From NCBI GenBank assembly GCA_919901895.1, contig CAKKQI010000095.1, forward strand, positions 1 through 11,024: a DNA stretch of 11,024 nucleotides. Direction: 5' to 3'. Within the stretch, counting starts at the first letter, position 1; each line of letters opens with the position of its first letter. A program made the translations under genes and the position numbers. Positions 1 to 6,486 of the stretch are shown here, piece after piece. Source of the stretch: Candidatus Brocadiaceae bacterium. GTDB taxonomy: Bacteria > Planctomycetota > MHYJ01 > JACQXL01 > CAKKQI01. The notes beneath the pieces were generated by a model that ran no database searches, had not been told where the DNA came from, and saw only the letters and a list, made by a program, of their open reading frames with translations.

Positions 1-134
1 CACTTGTCTGTTGCCGAATCAATAAAAATTAACTCAATCAAGGCGGGCAAAAATCAGATGGGAAAAGAAAGCGCGGTTTTGTTACACCAGCAAAAAATAT
101 ATCATTGCAACAAATATCAGATAACAAAATCCGG

Positions 135-3100
135 CTATTTACGGGTGACGGGATGGTCGGCTGCGCATAAAAATTGATAAAGCATAGGCGAGATAAGTAC
201 CTTTTCGCGCCATATATAATTTATCAGGAGACGCTCAATGATTTTACCGGCTGATAATTTATCGCCTTTGTTCAGATAACATTGCGCTAACGTTATTTGA
301 TAATCAGTGTTGGAATCAACTTGAACCGATTTGCCGGCGAATTGAATTGCATCATTAATATTCAAATTTAATGCCAGATAGAGCCGGGCTAAACGGTCGT
401 AATAAAAACCATCTGCCGGATAAACATTTATTCCTTTCTCGTTCTCCTTAATCATTTTGTGTTTGAGTTGCTCCGCCTTATCTTTTTCTCCAACACGTTG
501 ATAGGCCGTTACTAACGATAGTTGAATGTCAAAATTAGTAGGATTGAGTTCGTATGCCTTCTCCCGACATTTCAGCATCTCGGGCTTATTATCCTGAAGA
601 CCATAGCATGCGGCTAAGTTAACCCAACTTTCCGGATAGTTTGGGTCAATCGGAATTTCCGCTTCCAGATGTTCTTGTAAAAGAGTTAAGATCTCTTTAT
701 CTTTAGTACCAGCGCCCATGATATTAAGAATTGTCTGGTAACGTGTTCGGCAGTGGGTATTCGGGTCTTCTATTATTTTTGCCAGAGCGGGAAGATCAAG
801 TCCGGTTTCCCGGGGCGGTAATGGTCCGGGAGGTTTTGCTTCACCTCTTAACCAGAGAATGGACTGACAGGTTGGGCTGATATTAGTACCTGTAGATTTT
901 AGTCCAGATTGAAAAAAGGCAGAAGGAACAGGCTCGCCGACCAGGAATAATTCAATCGCAGCAGTTGCCTTTTCATCATCATTGCCTTCCTGCAATAATT
1001 TTTTATACTGGGCAATCTCCTTTTCGGTACGACGAATATGGGTGGGGTTGAGATAGGGCTTAACGGGTTCCGGAGCAAGAGGGGCAGAATCAGTTGCCGA
1101 GACTGATTTTTGCTCGGTCTGAACCTTTATCCAAATATCATAGTAAAACCTTTTAAGGGTTAAGTCGTCTTTGTAAGGCGGCTGTGTTAACAATTGAATT
1201 AGCCTATCGTTGTCGCGAAGAATATCAGGAGAACTAAGAAGCAAACAATATTCAAGATATTTTTTAGCTGGTTCCGTAAGATTTGCCTGGTGACATAGTT
1301 CCAGAAGCCCCAGAGCATCCTCACGATCTAACGCTATCGGTATCTGGTTTAATAATTCTAAACATTTATTTCGTTGAGAGGGTTCTAATTTCTTAAGCGT
1401 TTCTAATACTTTTGGTATAGTCTGGGGCGGAGGAGTTAAATTATCAAGCCAACTCAAGGGTACCGGACAGAAACGATTTCCACTGATACTGGTATAGAAC
1501 CAAAAGGTATCATCATATTTGACAGGTTCAGAATAGGGCCTAATGGGGTATAATCGACTTATTAGTTGTCCATTTTCTACATCAAATAGATAAATGAGAT
1601 TGTCCCGATATGTATAGCCACCAGGTCCTGTCGCCGCTTTCATAATTTTACGACAATAAACCATTCGGTCATTCTGAATATGCCAGATGTCATCACCCGT
1701 TTCCCACATTCTTCGCTTCCATTTAATGTTATCACTATCATAATCAATTCTATAATATTTACCTCTGTTGCTAAGCAAAATGATTTTATTGGGCAAGATA
1801 TTAATTGTTGGATATTCTCCGATATCAGGAACCAGCAATTTGATCTGCTGGGTTTTCCGGTCCAAGGTAAAAAGGTGCTTCTTGTCATCAATAAAGAATA
1901 TAATATTATCAGTAACTCCGCACGGATATCCTGGAATCTTAACCCTTTCCTTAACCTCCCCCCCTTTGAGAATATCAACCACTAAAAATTCATGAGAAGT
2001 ATTTGACCACATATAAAGTACTCGGTTAATTGAGTCAACTTGCAGATAAGGACGATAAGCAACATTTAAAGGAAACGTCCAAAGAGTTTGCCCGGTTTGG
2101 ATATCAATTGCCTCTATCAGATTATGTAATATTCTATATATCAGAACGACTTGATTATCTATAAGCGGCAATAAAACCTTGTCATCGGCATAATCATAGA
2201 GCCAGGTCTTCCAGAGGAGTTGACCGGTTGTCTTCTCAAAGGCACAAAGATAATGCCAACTATTCCATCGGTGGTCATGAAGACCGTTGACCATGCTAAC
2301 CTGCGTCCCTTTATTACCACTTACTTCTACTAACAGATTATGAGGATTAGTAATAAATTGGTTCACACGGCCGCCACCGCAGAAAAATACTTCAAGTCCT
2401 GTTTTATCTAATCCCAAATAATACGGCAGGGAATATTCCCAGAGCGGTTTTTGTGGTTTGGTCAGGTCATAGACAACAATTTTCTGGCTGTAATTTGATG
2501 CATACCCCGGTCCTTCGCGGGCGGGCACACTATAACCCTTCACACCGTAAAAAAGAGAACCATCTAAAGCAAATTGAGTTACTCCGGGTGAAATAGATCT
2601 ACTATCCAGGGACAAATCAGAAGGTCTATTTCCGAACAGGGAAGGTTTTTCTATTTTCCACTCGGGTATGGGTTGATTTTTATCAGGTATCGGCTCAGAT
2701 TCCGCGCAGACTATCTCTTCAAAAATCCGATATGCTTCGGTATGATTTTTTCCCTCAAGTTTTTGATAGCCGACCTGAAAGGCTTTAACCAAACGAGTAT
2801 GCTCTAATTGGCTGACTTCAACCTGCTGCCAATGGCTGAGAAAGACGGACCGGACAAAACAGTCATAGGCGGGATACCAATATTGATTTTCCCAGAATGC
2901 CTCACCTAATTGACGCAACGCCGGCACGGTTTCTTTAGACTCAGCCAGATATGATAAAAGATTACTACGGACAAGTTCTAAATGACCAATCCTGATTAAC
3001 ATCTCCTCTGCCCGGTATCGGAGAGTTTCCGTATTTTGAGCGGAACAGGCAATTATTCCTTTAAGATAAGTCTGAAATGCCCTGTTGTTATCACCGGAAA

Positions 3101-3767
3101 ATTCATATAGAGCGCCCAGGCGGTAAAATAATTGAATGCTTTGCGGTAATTTATTCAAACCAGATTGGTATATCCCTATAGCGTTGTTAGATTCTTTAAT
3201 AGTCTCGTAGAGTTGACCTAAATCTATATAACCTTTTTCCCATTGAGGGTCTTCTTTGAGAAGGCATTTAAAAAGGGAAATTGCCCGTTGGGGTGGAAGA
3301 TGGCTAACCGCAGATTGTCCGGCCTTTAATCTGACTTCACGCTTGACTTCTTCTTTCAAGGCGATTTTTTCCAGGACAGGCGCGCTCAAAGAAAGTAAAC
3401 TATGAGCGGCGCATAAATCGTTAACAATTTTTAACTGTTCCTCTGCTGATTTCTTTTCTATATCAATTACGAACGTGCCGAACTGTTTTTCAAATTCCGG
3501 CGTGACCCCGTAAGTAATTCTCTTCAGAATTAAGTTTACCCTCATTCGAACTTCCGGGTCGTCTGAGCGCTGGACAGCTTTCAAGAATGGTTCAGCTGGT
3601 TCGCCCAGAGACCAGAGATTATATGTAGCCGCTTCTCTTATTTGCCAATCTTGGACGCCTAACTGTTCTATTAACCGTGTAATCTCATCAGACAACGGCG
3701 GTTTTTCTTGAGCAATAATACTCCCGGAAAGAAAGAAAATAATCACAAATAATCGAAGTGATTTCAT
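135..3767 (-). CDS. Large secreted HEAT/TPR/PQQ-propeller repeat protein
   Basis: The 1210-residue product starts with a clear signal peptide (basic start, hydrophobic core to about residue 18, likely cut after SIIA), so it is probably exported to the periplasm or cell surface. Residues about 26-85 form a HEAT-like unit (RLIEQLG, then DDPEVRMRVNLILKRI). Residues about 175-350 are TPR-like. Residues about 395-790 carry PQQ-type propeller strands, seen as EKTTGQLLWK near 511 and DIQTGQTLW near 555. The last 150 residues are TPR-like again (WVNLAACYGL, then a motif ending NPTNF). This looks like a protein-protein interaction scaffold; no catalytic motif is visible, and I do not assign a reaction. 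No good Shine-Dalgarno precedes the ATG, but the signal peptide begins exactly there, which supports the start. The truncated gene just upstream encodes a paralogous HEAT unit. The stop is TAG at 135-137. Confidence 0.9.
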   Translation of the reverse strand: MKSLRLFVIIFFLSGSIIAQEKPPLSDEITRLIEQLGVQDWQIREAATYNLWSLGEPAEPFLKAVQRSDDPEVRMRVNLILKRITYGVTPEFEKQFGTFVIDIEKKSAEEQLKIVNDLCAAHSLLSLSAPVLEKIALKEEVKREVRLKAGQSAVSHLPPQRAISLFKCLLKEDPQWEKGYIDLGQLYETIKESNNAIGIYQSGLNKLPQSIQLFYRLGALYEFSGDNNRAFQTYLKGIIACSAQNTETLRYRAEEMLIRIGHLELVRSNLLSYLAESKETVPALRQLGEAFWENQYWYPAYDCFVRSVFLSHWQQVEVSQLEHTRLVKAFQVGYQKLEGKNHTEAYRIFEEIVCAESEPIPDKNQPIPEWKIEKPSLFGNRPSDLSLDSRSISPGVTQFALDGSLFYGVKGYSVPAREGPGYASNYSQKIVVYDLTKPQKPLWEYSLPYYLGLDKTGLEVFFCGGGRVNQFITNPHNLLVEVSGNKGTQVSMVNGLHDHRWNSWHYLCAFEKTTGQLLWKTWLYDYADDKVLLPLIDNQVVLIYRILHNLIEAIDIQTGQTLWTFPLNVAYRPYLQVDSINRVLYMWSNTSHEFLVVDILKGGEVKERVKIPGYPCGVTDNIIFFIDDKKHLFTLDRKTQQIKLLVPDIGEYPTINILPNKIILLSNRGKYYRIDYDSDNIKWKRRMWETGDDIWHIQNDRMVYCRKIMKAATGPGGYTYRDNLIYLFDVENGQLISRLYPIRPYSEPVKYDDTFWFYTSISGNRFCPVPLSWLDNLTPPPQTIPKVLETLKKLEPSQRNKCLELLNQIPIALDREDALGLLELCHQANLTEPAKKYLEYCLLLSSPDILRDNDRLIQLLTQPPYKDDLTLKRFYYDIWIKVQTEQKSVSATDSAPLAPEPVKPYLNPTHIRRTEKEIAQYKKLLQEGNDDEKATAAIELFLVGEPVPSAFFQSGLKSTGTNISPTCQSILWLRGEAKPPGPLPPRETGLDLPALAKIIEDPNTHCRTRYQTILNIMGAGTKDKEILTLLQEHLEAEIPIDPNYPESWVNLAACYGLQDNKPEMLKCREKAYELNPTNFDIQLSLVTAYQRVGEKDKAEQLKHKMIKENEKGINVYPADGFYYDRLARLYLALNLNINDAIQFAGKSVQVDSNTDYQITLAQCYLNKGDKLSAGKIIERLLINYIWREKVLISPMLYQFLCAADHPVTRK

Positions 3768-3793
3768 AAGTTATCGAGAAAATGGAACGATGC

Positions 3794-3821
3794 CCTATAT
3801 TATTTAGCAAGAATTAAGCAA
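3794..3821 (-). promoter_or_regulatory. Possible sigma70-like promoter for the large repeat protein
   Basis: Read on the minus strand, TTGCTT (3816-3821) is followed after 16 bases by TATAGG (3794-3799), about 27 bases before the start codon. Each box is a partial match to consensus. The gene could instead be co-transcribed from further upstream. Confidence 0.3.
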
Positions 3822-3843
3822 GGCGTCTCCGGAATTGCGATAT

Positions 3844-4071
3844 TTATTCTTTTTCTTCCTGCGTTTTTGCTTCGGATCGGTCTGAAATCTTTCTTAATAT
3901 TAAATTGGCTCTCATCCGCACTTCGGCATCATCGCTCTTAAGAGCCTTTCTCACCCAGGGCGCCGCCAAACTATCCATTTCAATTAATGCCTCGGTGGCC
4001 TTGTCTCTGTCATAAAAATCAGTATCGCCTAATTGCCGAAGAATAGGATCAAACCTTGAATAATGAATATT
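3844..4071 (-). pseudogene. 5'-truncated HEAT-like domain gene
   Basis: A minus-strand frame ending at TAA 3844-3846 encodes a HEAT-like unit: FDPILRQLGDTDF, then EALIEMDSLAAPWV, then SDDAEVRMRANLILRKI, and a charged tail ending QEEKE. It aligns well with residues 26-85 of the downstream 1210-residue protein (DDPEVRMRVNLILKRI), so the two are paralogues. The frame has no ATG or GTG start ahead of the domain. It meets a stop at 4072-4074, just inside an inverted-repeat-bounded segment. If that segment (4050-4208) were inverted, the frame would gain the start MSVKYL and become an intact gene of about 80 residues. It is therefore either a locked-off phase-variable gene or a decayed fragment. The domain call is solid; its status as gene or pseudogene is not. 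Confidence 0.6.
4050..4068 (+). repeat. Left 19-bp inverted-repeat arm
   Basis: CAAACCTTGAATAATGAAT, perfectly matched in inverse orientation at 4190-4208. It lies inside the truncated HEAT-like reading frame, which reads through it as IHYSRF. Confidence 0.85.
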
Positions 4072-4084
4072 TTAAATAAATTAC

Positions 4085-4112
4085 TTGACCGGTCGGAAAA
4101 AATTAGTACTAT
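4085..4112 (+). promoter_or_regulatory. Sigma70-like promoter inside the inverted-repeat segment
   Basis: TTGACC (4085-4090), a 16-base spacer, then TACTAT (4107-4112), pointing right. The ATG at 4172 lies about 53 bases after the expected start of transcription. The -35 box overlaps the 8-base palindrome GACCGGTC (4087-4094), which could be an operator. In the present orientation it would give RNA antisense to the excisionase-like pseudogene; after inversion it would drive the truncated HEAT-like gene. Confidence 0.5.
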
Positions 4113-4189
4113 TCTTTTAGGGCGGAACGTCTGGCTTATCGGTTCACCAGAGAAAAAAAAGTTAAGACAAAATGTCGGTAAAATATTTA

Positions 4190-4208
4190 ATTCATTATTC
4201 AAGGTTTG
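4190..4208 (-). repeat. Right 19-bp inverted-repeat arm
   Basis: Exact reverse complement of 4050-4068. It begins precisely at a codon boundary of the ATG-initiated frame that starts at 4172. It also contains the stop codon (TAA, 4195-4197) of the excisionase-like pseudogene on the other strand. Confidence 0.85.
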
Positions 4209-4439
4209 GCCCTAAACCCTCGCGTGCCGGACGGTAAAATGTGGCGCCGAGCGAAAAAAGTCCGATTTGAACGTGTTGCTCACGGATATATGTTTCCAAA
4301 TCAGCCCGTTTAACACGCCAGTTGTGGACAACCTTAAAGGCGGGAATATCGCCTCTTTTAATCATCCGCCGGACGGTAAAATACCTACCTGCAACGCCTC
4401 GGCTACCTGCCGGACGGTAAGAGATGAGGTCTCTTCCAT
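4195..4439 (-). pseudogene. Frameshifted excisionase-family (MerR-like helix-turn-helix) DNA-binding protein
   Basis: From ATG 4437-4439 the frame reads METS-type start then LTVRQVAEALQVG, the first half of an excisionase-type winged helix-turn-helix. It then runs into TGA shortly after. One frame over, the second half continues: FTVRRMIKRGDIPAFKV, then NWRVKRADLETYIREQ, then a short tail to TAA at 4195. The pattern (xLTxxxVAxxLxV, then TVRRxIKxGxIPAxKV, then WRxxxxDLxxY) is that of the small DNA-binding proteins used as recombination directionality factors or MerR-like regulators. Restoring one T in the T-run (A-run 4378-4381 on the plus strand) would rejoin the frames into about 81 residues. 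A sequencing error or programmed slippage could also explain it. No clear ribosome binding site is seen. The gene abuts the inverted-repeat segment. Confidence 0.7.
4226..4420. repeat. Three direct copies of GCCGGACGGTAA within the excisionase-like pseudogene
   Basis: GCCGGACGGTAAAAT occurs at 4226-4240 and 4368-4382, and its first 12 bases recur at 4409-4420. Copies two and three encode the TVR of both helices of the DNA-binding domain; copy one lies in the tail, in a different frame. The frameshift lies inside copy two. Confidence 0.7.
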
Positions 4440-4482
4440 TATCAATATAGCATTCGTTAAATTTACGCTTGCGGCACTTCCA

Positions 4483-4564
4483 GTGTCATCCCCGTAGGGG
4501 ACGGCACGACAGTATCATCCCTATTGGGGTGGTACTTCCAGTGTCACCCCTATTGGGGTGGCAC
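4483..4564. repeat. Tandem array of three short hairpin repeats
   Basis: Three stem-loops follow each other: 4483-4507 (loop GTA), 4512-4535 and 4541-4564 (both loop TATT). The third has arms GTGTCACCCC and GGGGTGGCAC, paired throughout with one G-T wobble. The second swaps the outer G-C for A-T pairs (GTA to TAC against GTG to CAC), so pairing is kept despite base changes. The TAG stop of the SCP2-like gene (4550-4552) lies in the third hairpin, which also encodes its last residues (PPQ). The array could end or protect the operon mRNA. There is no T-run, so it is not a classic intrinsic terminator. Confidence 0.75.
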
Positions 4565-4888
4565 GACCGGGATATTCCAGATGGCGTTAAAGGCGATGCC
4601 TTCGGTCATCGGACCGGTGAACTTCATCTTTTTGGAACGGACCAGTTCCATCGGATGCACCTTGCCCGTAAAGTAATCCACGAAATCATTCCCGGCCATA
4701 TCCAGTATCAGTTTGGCGTTTTCCAGTTTACCGGGATGCACGGTGCATTTCTGGTCTTTAATCTCCAGCCACCATTCCCCCCCGCCGTCGCCCGCGATAT
4801 TGAGTTGTATCTGGCGGTTGTACCCTTTGGACCGCATCGCATTAAACATAACCGGGAGGCCATCCACCAGTTCTTTCACAGTTGCCAT
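4550..4888 (-). CDS. SCP2 sterol-carrier-like domain protein
   Basis: The 112-residue product matches the stand-alone SCP2 fold: an amphipathic start (MATVKELVDGLPVMFNA), a middle strand set (IQLNIAGDGGGEWWLEIKDQ), then LILDMAGNDFVDYFTGKV and a helix with KMKFTGPM. Family members bind fatty acyl chains or sterol-like lipids in a hydrophobic tunnel. I start it at ATG 4886-4888 because a strong GAGGAGG sits 7 bases ahead; a longer GTG start would place that signal inside the gene. It is the last gene of the operon led by the SDR oxidoreductase, 30 bases after the preceding stop. SDR and SCP2 domains are fused in peroxisomal multifunctional enzyme 2, so a lipid-related role for the pair is plausible but unproven. 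Its C-terminal residues and stop codon come from a hairpin repeat. Confidence 0.85.
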   Translation of the reverse strand: MATVKELVDGLPVMFNAMRSKGYNRQIQLNIAGDGGGEWWLEIKDQKCTVHPGKLENAKLILDMAGNDFVDYFTGKVHPMELVRSKKMKFTGPMTEGIAFNAIWNIPVVPPQ

Positions 4889-4895
4889 AGCATTT

Positions 4896-4902
4896 CCTCC
4901 TC
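4896..4902 (-). promoter_or_regulatory. Strong ribosome binding site of the SCP2-like gene
   Basis: GAGGAGG on the minus strand, 7 bases before ATG 4888. It decides the start against the upstream in-frame GTG. Confidence 0.8.
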
Positions 4903-4918
4903 TAAACACGAATTATAA

Positions 4919-5272
4919 TTACAAAGATTCTAATAACCCCGATAAATTAAGTATTTCATCCGACCATTGCTTTGATTGTTTAATCAACCGCTCCCGTTCG
5001 GATTGAATCTGATAAATTTCGGACAATCGTTGATAATAAAGAGCTAACTGCAGCTGTAATTCGGCTAATTTTGCCTGTGTTTCCACTTCCGCATCAGGCG
5101 CGGCCCATTCAATAAAAAATTCGCTTTCCCGAAGCAGGTTGGATACCGCCTTTTGATTATCAGGATGTTCGGCAAAAGATGAAACTCTGAGGAGATTGGC
5201 CGCCAGGCCGCCCAGTCTGATAGAGATGGGGTCGCGCAAATAGCGTTGCTTGATATCTTCCAAACTTCTCAT
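4919..5272 (-). CDS. Small helical protein of unknown function, coupled to the DUF5674-type gene
   Basis: The 117-residue product has no signal peptide or membrane segment and looks almost wholly helical. The N-terminal half has a conserved-looking core (RYLRDPISIRLGGLAANL, then FFIEWAAPDAE). The C-terminal half (about 65-105) is Q/E/L/R-rich (AELQLQLALYYQRL) and may form a coiled coil. Its ATG overlaps the stop of the preceding gene in the sequence ATGA (5269-5272), so translation is probably coupled and the products may work together. I recall similar small proteins beside DUF5674 genes in other bacteria, but this is from memory and not checked. No function is assigned. Confidence 0.75.
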   Translation of the reverse strand: MRSLEDIKQRYLRDPISIRLGGLAANLLRVSSFAEHPDNQKAVSNLLRESEFFIEWAAPDAEVETQAKLAELQLQLALYYQRLSEIYQIQSERERLIKQSKQWSDEILNLSGLLESL

Positions 5273-5610
5273 TTTACCCCTTCCAGCAATTTACGGGTAA
5301 TTATTTCCACCTGTTTTTTAATTTTAGGGTCTTGTATAATCATCGAGCGGTTATTCTGGTTAGGACGGATATTAATTAATGACTCAAATTTAACCTCTTG
5401 AATATTAGGCACCCAATCAGCCCCCCAGATATCTTCCTGTTGACTTCCATCTTTCAGCAGTTCCGCTTCGCAATCTGCGTGTAATTGCCCCCCGCCGGCC
5501 AGAATTTCCCGTTCAATATCCACCGCAATTTTAATATAATCGCCTAAAACATTCAACATCTCTATCATCTCTTGAGGTGTCGCCTTCTGCTGGATAATAT
5601 GTATCGGCAT
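5269..5610 (-). CDS. DUF5674 family protein
   Basis: The 113-residue soluble product carries a run of residues that I recognise as typical of DUF5674: GDYIKIAVDIEREILAGGG, then LHADCEAELLKDGSQQEDIW, then GADWVP, and FESLINIRPNQNNRSM. The conserved His-x-Asp-Cys-Glu and the Gln-Glu-Asp-Ile-Trp-Gly-Ala-Asp-Trp segment suggest a binding or catalytic site, but the family has no established function known to me. It starts 6 bases after the SDR stop and ends in a 4-base overlap with the next gene, so it is firmly inside the operon. Only a weak purine stretch precedes its ATG, which fits translational coupling. Confidence 0.85.
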   Translation of the reverse strand: MPIHIIQQKATPQEMIEMLNVLGDYIKIAVDIEREILAGGGQLHADCEAELLKDGSQQEDIWGADWVPNIQEVKFESLINIRPNQNNRSMIIQDPKIKKQVEIITRKLLEGVK

Positions 5611-5616
5611 AATATT

Positions 5617-6369
5617 TCATCTCGTCGCAATCATTCCCCCGTCCACGAAAATCGTCTCGCCGGTAATGTAATTCGCCTCGTCGGAGGCCAGGAAAAGAAT
5701 GGCCGGGGCAATATCTTCCGGCAAACCCAGCCGCCCCAGCGGAATTTTTTCTTCAAACCATTTCACCCGGTCTTCGTTAGCGAACAGATTTTTAGTTAAA
5801 CCGGTCCTGATCATCCCCGGTCCGACCGCGTTTACATTGATATGATAACTGGCCAAATCAACGGCCATCCCCTGGGTTAACATTTTTAAGGCGCCTTTAG
5901 AAGCATTATAGGCATTCTGCCCCTTGCCGGCAATCACGGACATCACTGAAGTAACGTTAATGATTTTACCGGACAGTTTTTCGGTCAGTACCGGCATAAC
6001 CGCCTTGACGCAACGGAAAGCGCCCATCAAATTAATATCCATTATTTTCGCCATGTCTTCCTCCTGAAGAACGGGCAGTGGCACAAATTCATTGGTACCG
6101 GCGTTATTAACTAAAATATCAACGGTCCCAAAAGATTTAACCGTTTCTTCAACCATTTTTTCCACTTCTTCCGTTTTAGCGATATTTACTTTGACGGCGA
6201 TCGCCTGGCCGCCGGCCGATTTAATCTTCCGGACAGTTTCTTCAGCCCCTTTGAGATTAGCATCAGCCGCGGTTACTCTGGCGCCTTCTCTGGCAAAAAG
6301 AATAGCCGTCGCCGCGCCGATACCGGAACCGGCGCCGGTAATAATAGCCACTTTATCTTTTAAACGCAT
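5617..6369 (-). CDS. Short-chain dehydrogenase/reductase (FabG-like)
   Basis: The 250-residue product is a full-length classical SDR. The dinucleotide-binding motif TGAGSGIG is at 11-18 and NNAG at 88-91. The catalytic set is Asn113, Ser141, Tyr154 and Lys158 (YNASK), with the PG motif at 184-185. An Asp at position 36, at the end of the second strand (TAADAN), favours NAD(H) over NADP(H). The C-terminus (YITGETIFVDGG) is typical of the FabG/3-hydroxyacyl-ACP reductase-like branch. The substrate cannot be read from sequence: 3-oxoacyl, hydroxysteroid or sugar alcohol substrates are all possible. AGGAG sits 5 bases before the ATG. It leads the operon with the DUF5674-type, small helical and SCP2-like genes; the SCP2 partner hints at a lipid substrate. 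Its upstream region holds the phased pentamer array. Confidence 0.93.
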   Translation of the reverse strand: MRLKDKVAIITGAGSGIGAATAILFAREGARVTAADANLKGAEETVRKIKSAGGQAIAVKVNIAKTEEVEKMVEETVKSFGTVDILVNNAGTNEFVPLPVLQEEDMAKIMDINLMGAFRCVKAVMPVLTEKLSGKIINVTSVMSVIAGKGQNAYNASKGALKMLTQGMAVDLASYHINVNAVGPGMIRTGLTKNLFANEDRVKWFEEKIPLGRLGLPEDIAPAILFLASDEANYITGETIFVDGGMIATR

Positions 6370-6374
6370 AACTT

Positions 6375-6379
6375 CTCCT
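6375..6379 (-). promoter_or_regulatory. Ribosome binding site of the SDR gene
   Basis: AGGAG on the minus strand, 5 bases before ATG 6369. Confidence 0.75.
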
Positions 6380-6382
6380 AAG

Positions 6383-6479
6383 GTTACAAAATGTTACCAA
6401 GATTACCTGATGCTACAATTAGTTACGCAAAAAAAATAACCAGTAACCTACTGTAACATTTCTTGTAACTATTTGTAAC
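6383..6479. repeat. Phased array of GTTAC and GTAAC pentamers upstream of the SDR operon
   Basis: GTTAC starts at 6383, 6393 and 6422, with one-mismatch copies ATTAC at 6402 and GCTAC at 6412. In the other half, the inverse GTAAC starts at 6443, 6453, 6465 and 6475. Spacing is 9-12 bases throughout, about one helical turn. The two halves are inverted about a centre near 6432 and could also fold into a long imperfect hairpin. It fills the 117-bp gap between the 407-residue gene and the SDR operon, so cooperative regulator binding is the simplest reading. Confidence 0.7.
6429..6453 (-). terminator. Weak candidate terminator after the 407-residue gene
   Basis: On the minus strand, CAGTA-GGT-TACTG (6441-6453) is followed after four bases by eight T (6429-6436). 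The stem is only 5 bp and shares bases with the GTTAC array, so termination is uncertain. Confidence 0.3.
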
Positions 6480-6486
6480 GTTAAAC

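Larger units (their letters stand above)
4050..4208. other. Candidate invertible promoter segment bounded by perfect 19-bp inverted repeats
   Basis: The two ends of this 159-bp segment are exact reverse complements over 19 bases (CAAACCTTGAATAATGAAT at 4050-4068; its complement at 4190-4208). Inside are a plus-strand promoter (4085-4112), an A-rich leader and ATG at 4172. As it stands, this ATG opens a 21-codon frame (MSVKYLIHYSRFGPKPSRAGR) ending at TAA 4235. After inversion, the same ATG would read through the left arm into the truncated HEAT-like frame without a stop. No target-site duplication flanks the arms (GGAT on the left, GCCC on the right), which disfavours a simple transposon insertion. 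No recombinase lies in the window. The repeats are observed; the switch is inference. Confidence 0.5.

Noticed and set aside
1..177. Plus-strand open frame from the window edge to TGA 175, 58 codons
   Set aside because: No recognisable motif or start, and it overlaps the end of the convergent large gene by 43 bases. An open run of this length in AT-rich DNA is not enough to call a gene.
4483..4564. Hairpin array considered as a CRISPR
   Set aside because: Units are self-complementary with spacers of only a few bases, and no cas genes are present.
4267..4918. Plus-strand frames at 4267-4497 and 4469-4918
   Set aside because: They are antisense to the excisionase-like pseudogene, the hairpin array and the SCP2-like gene, which have clear family motifs; no ribosome binding site supports them.
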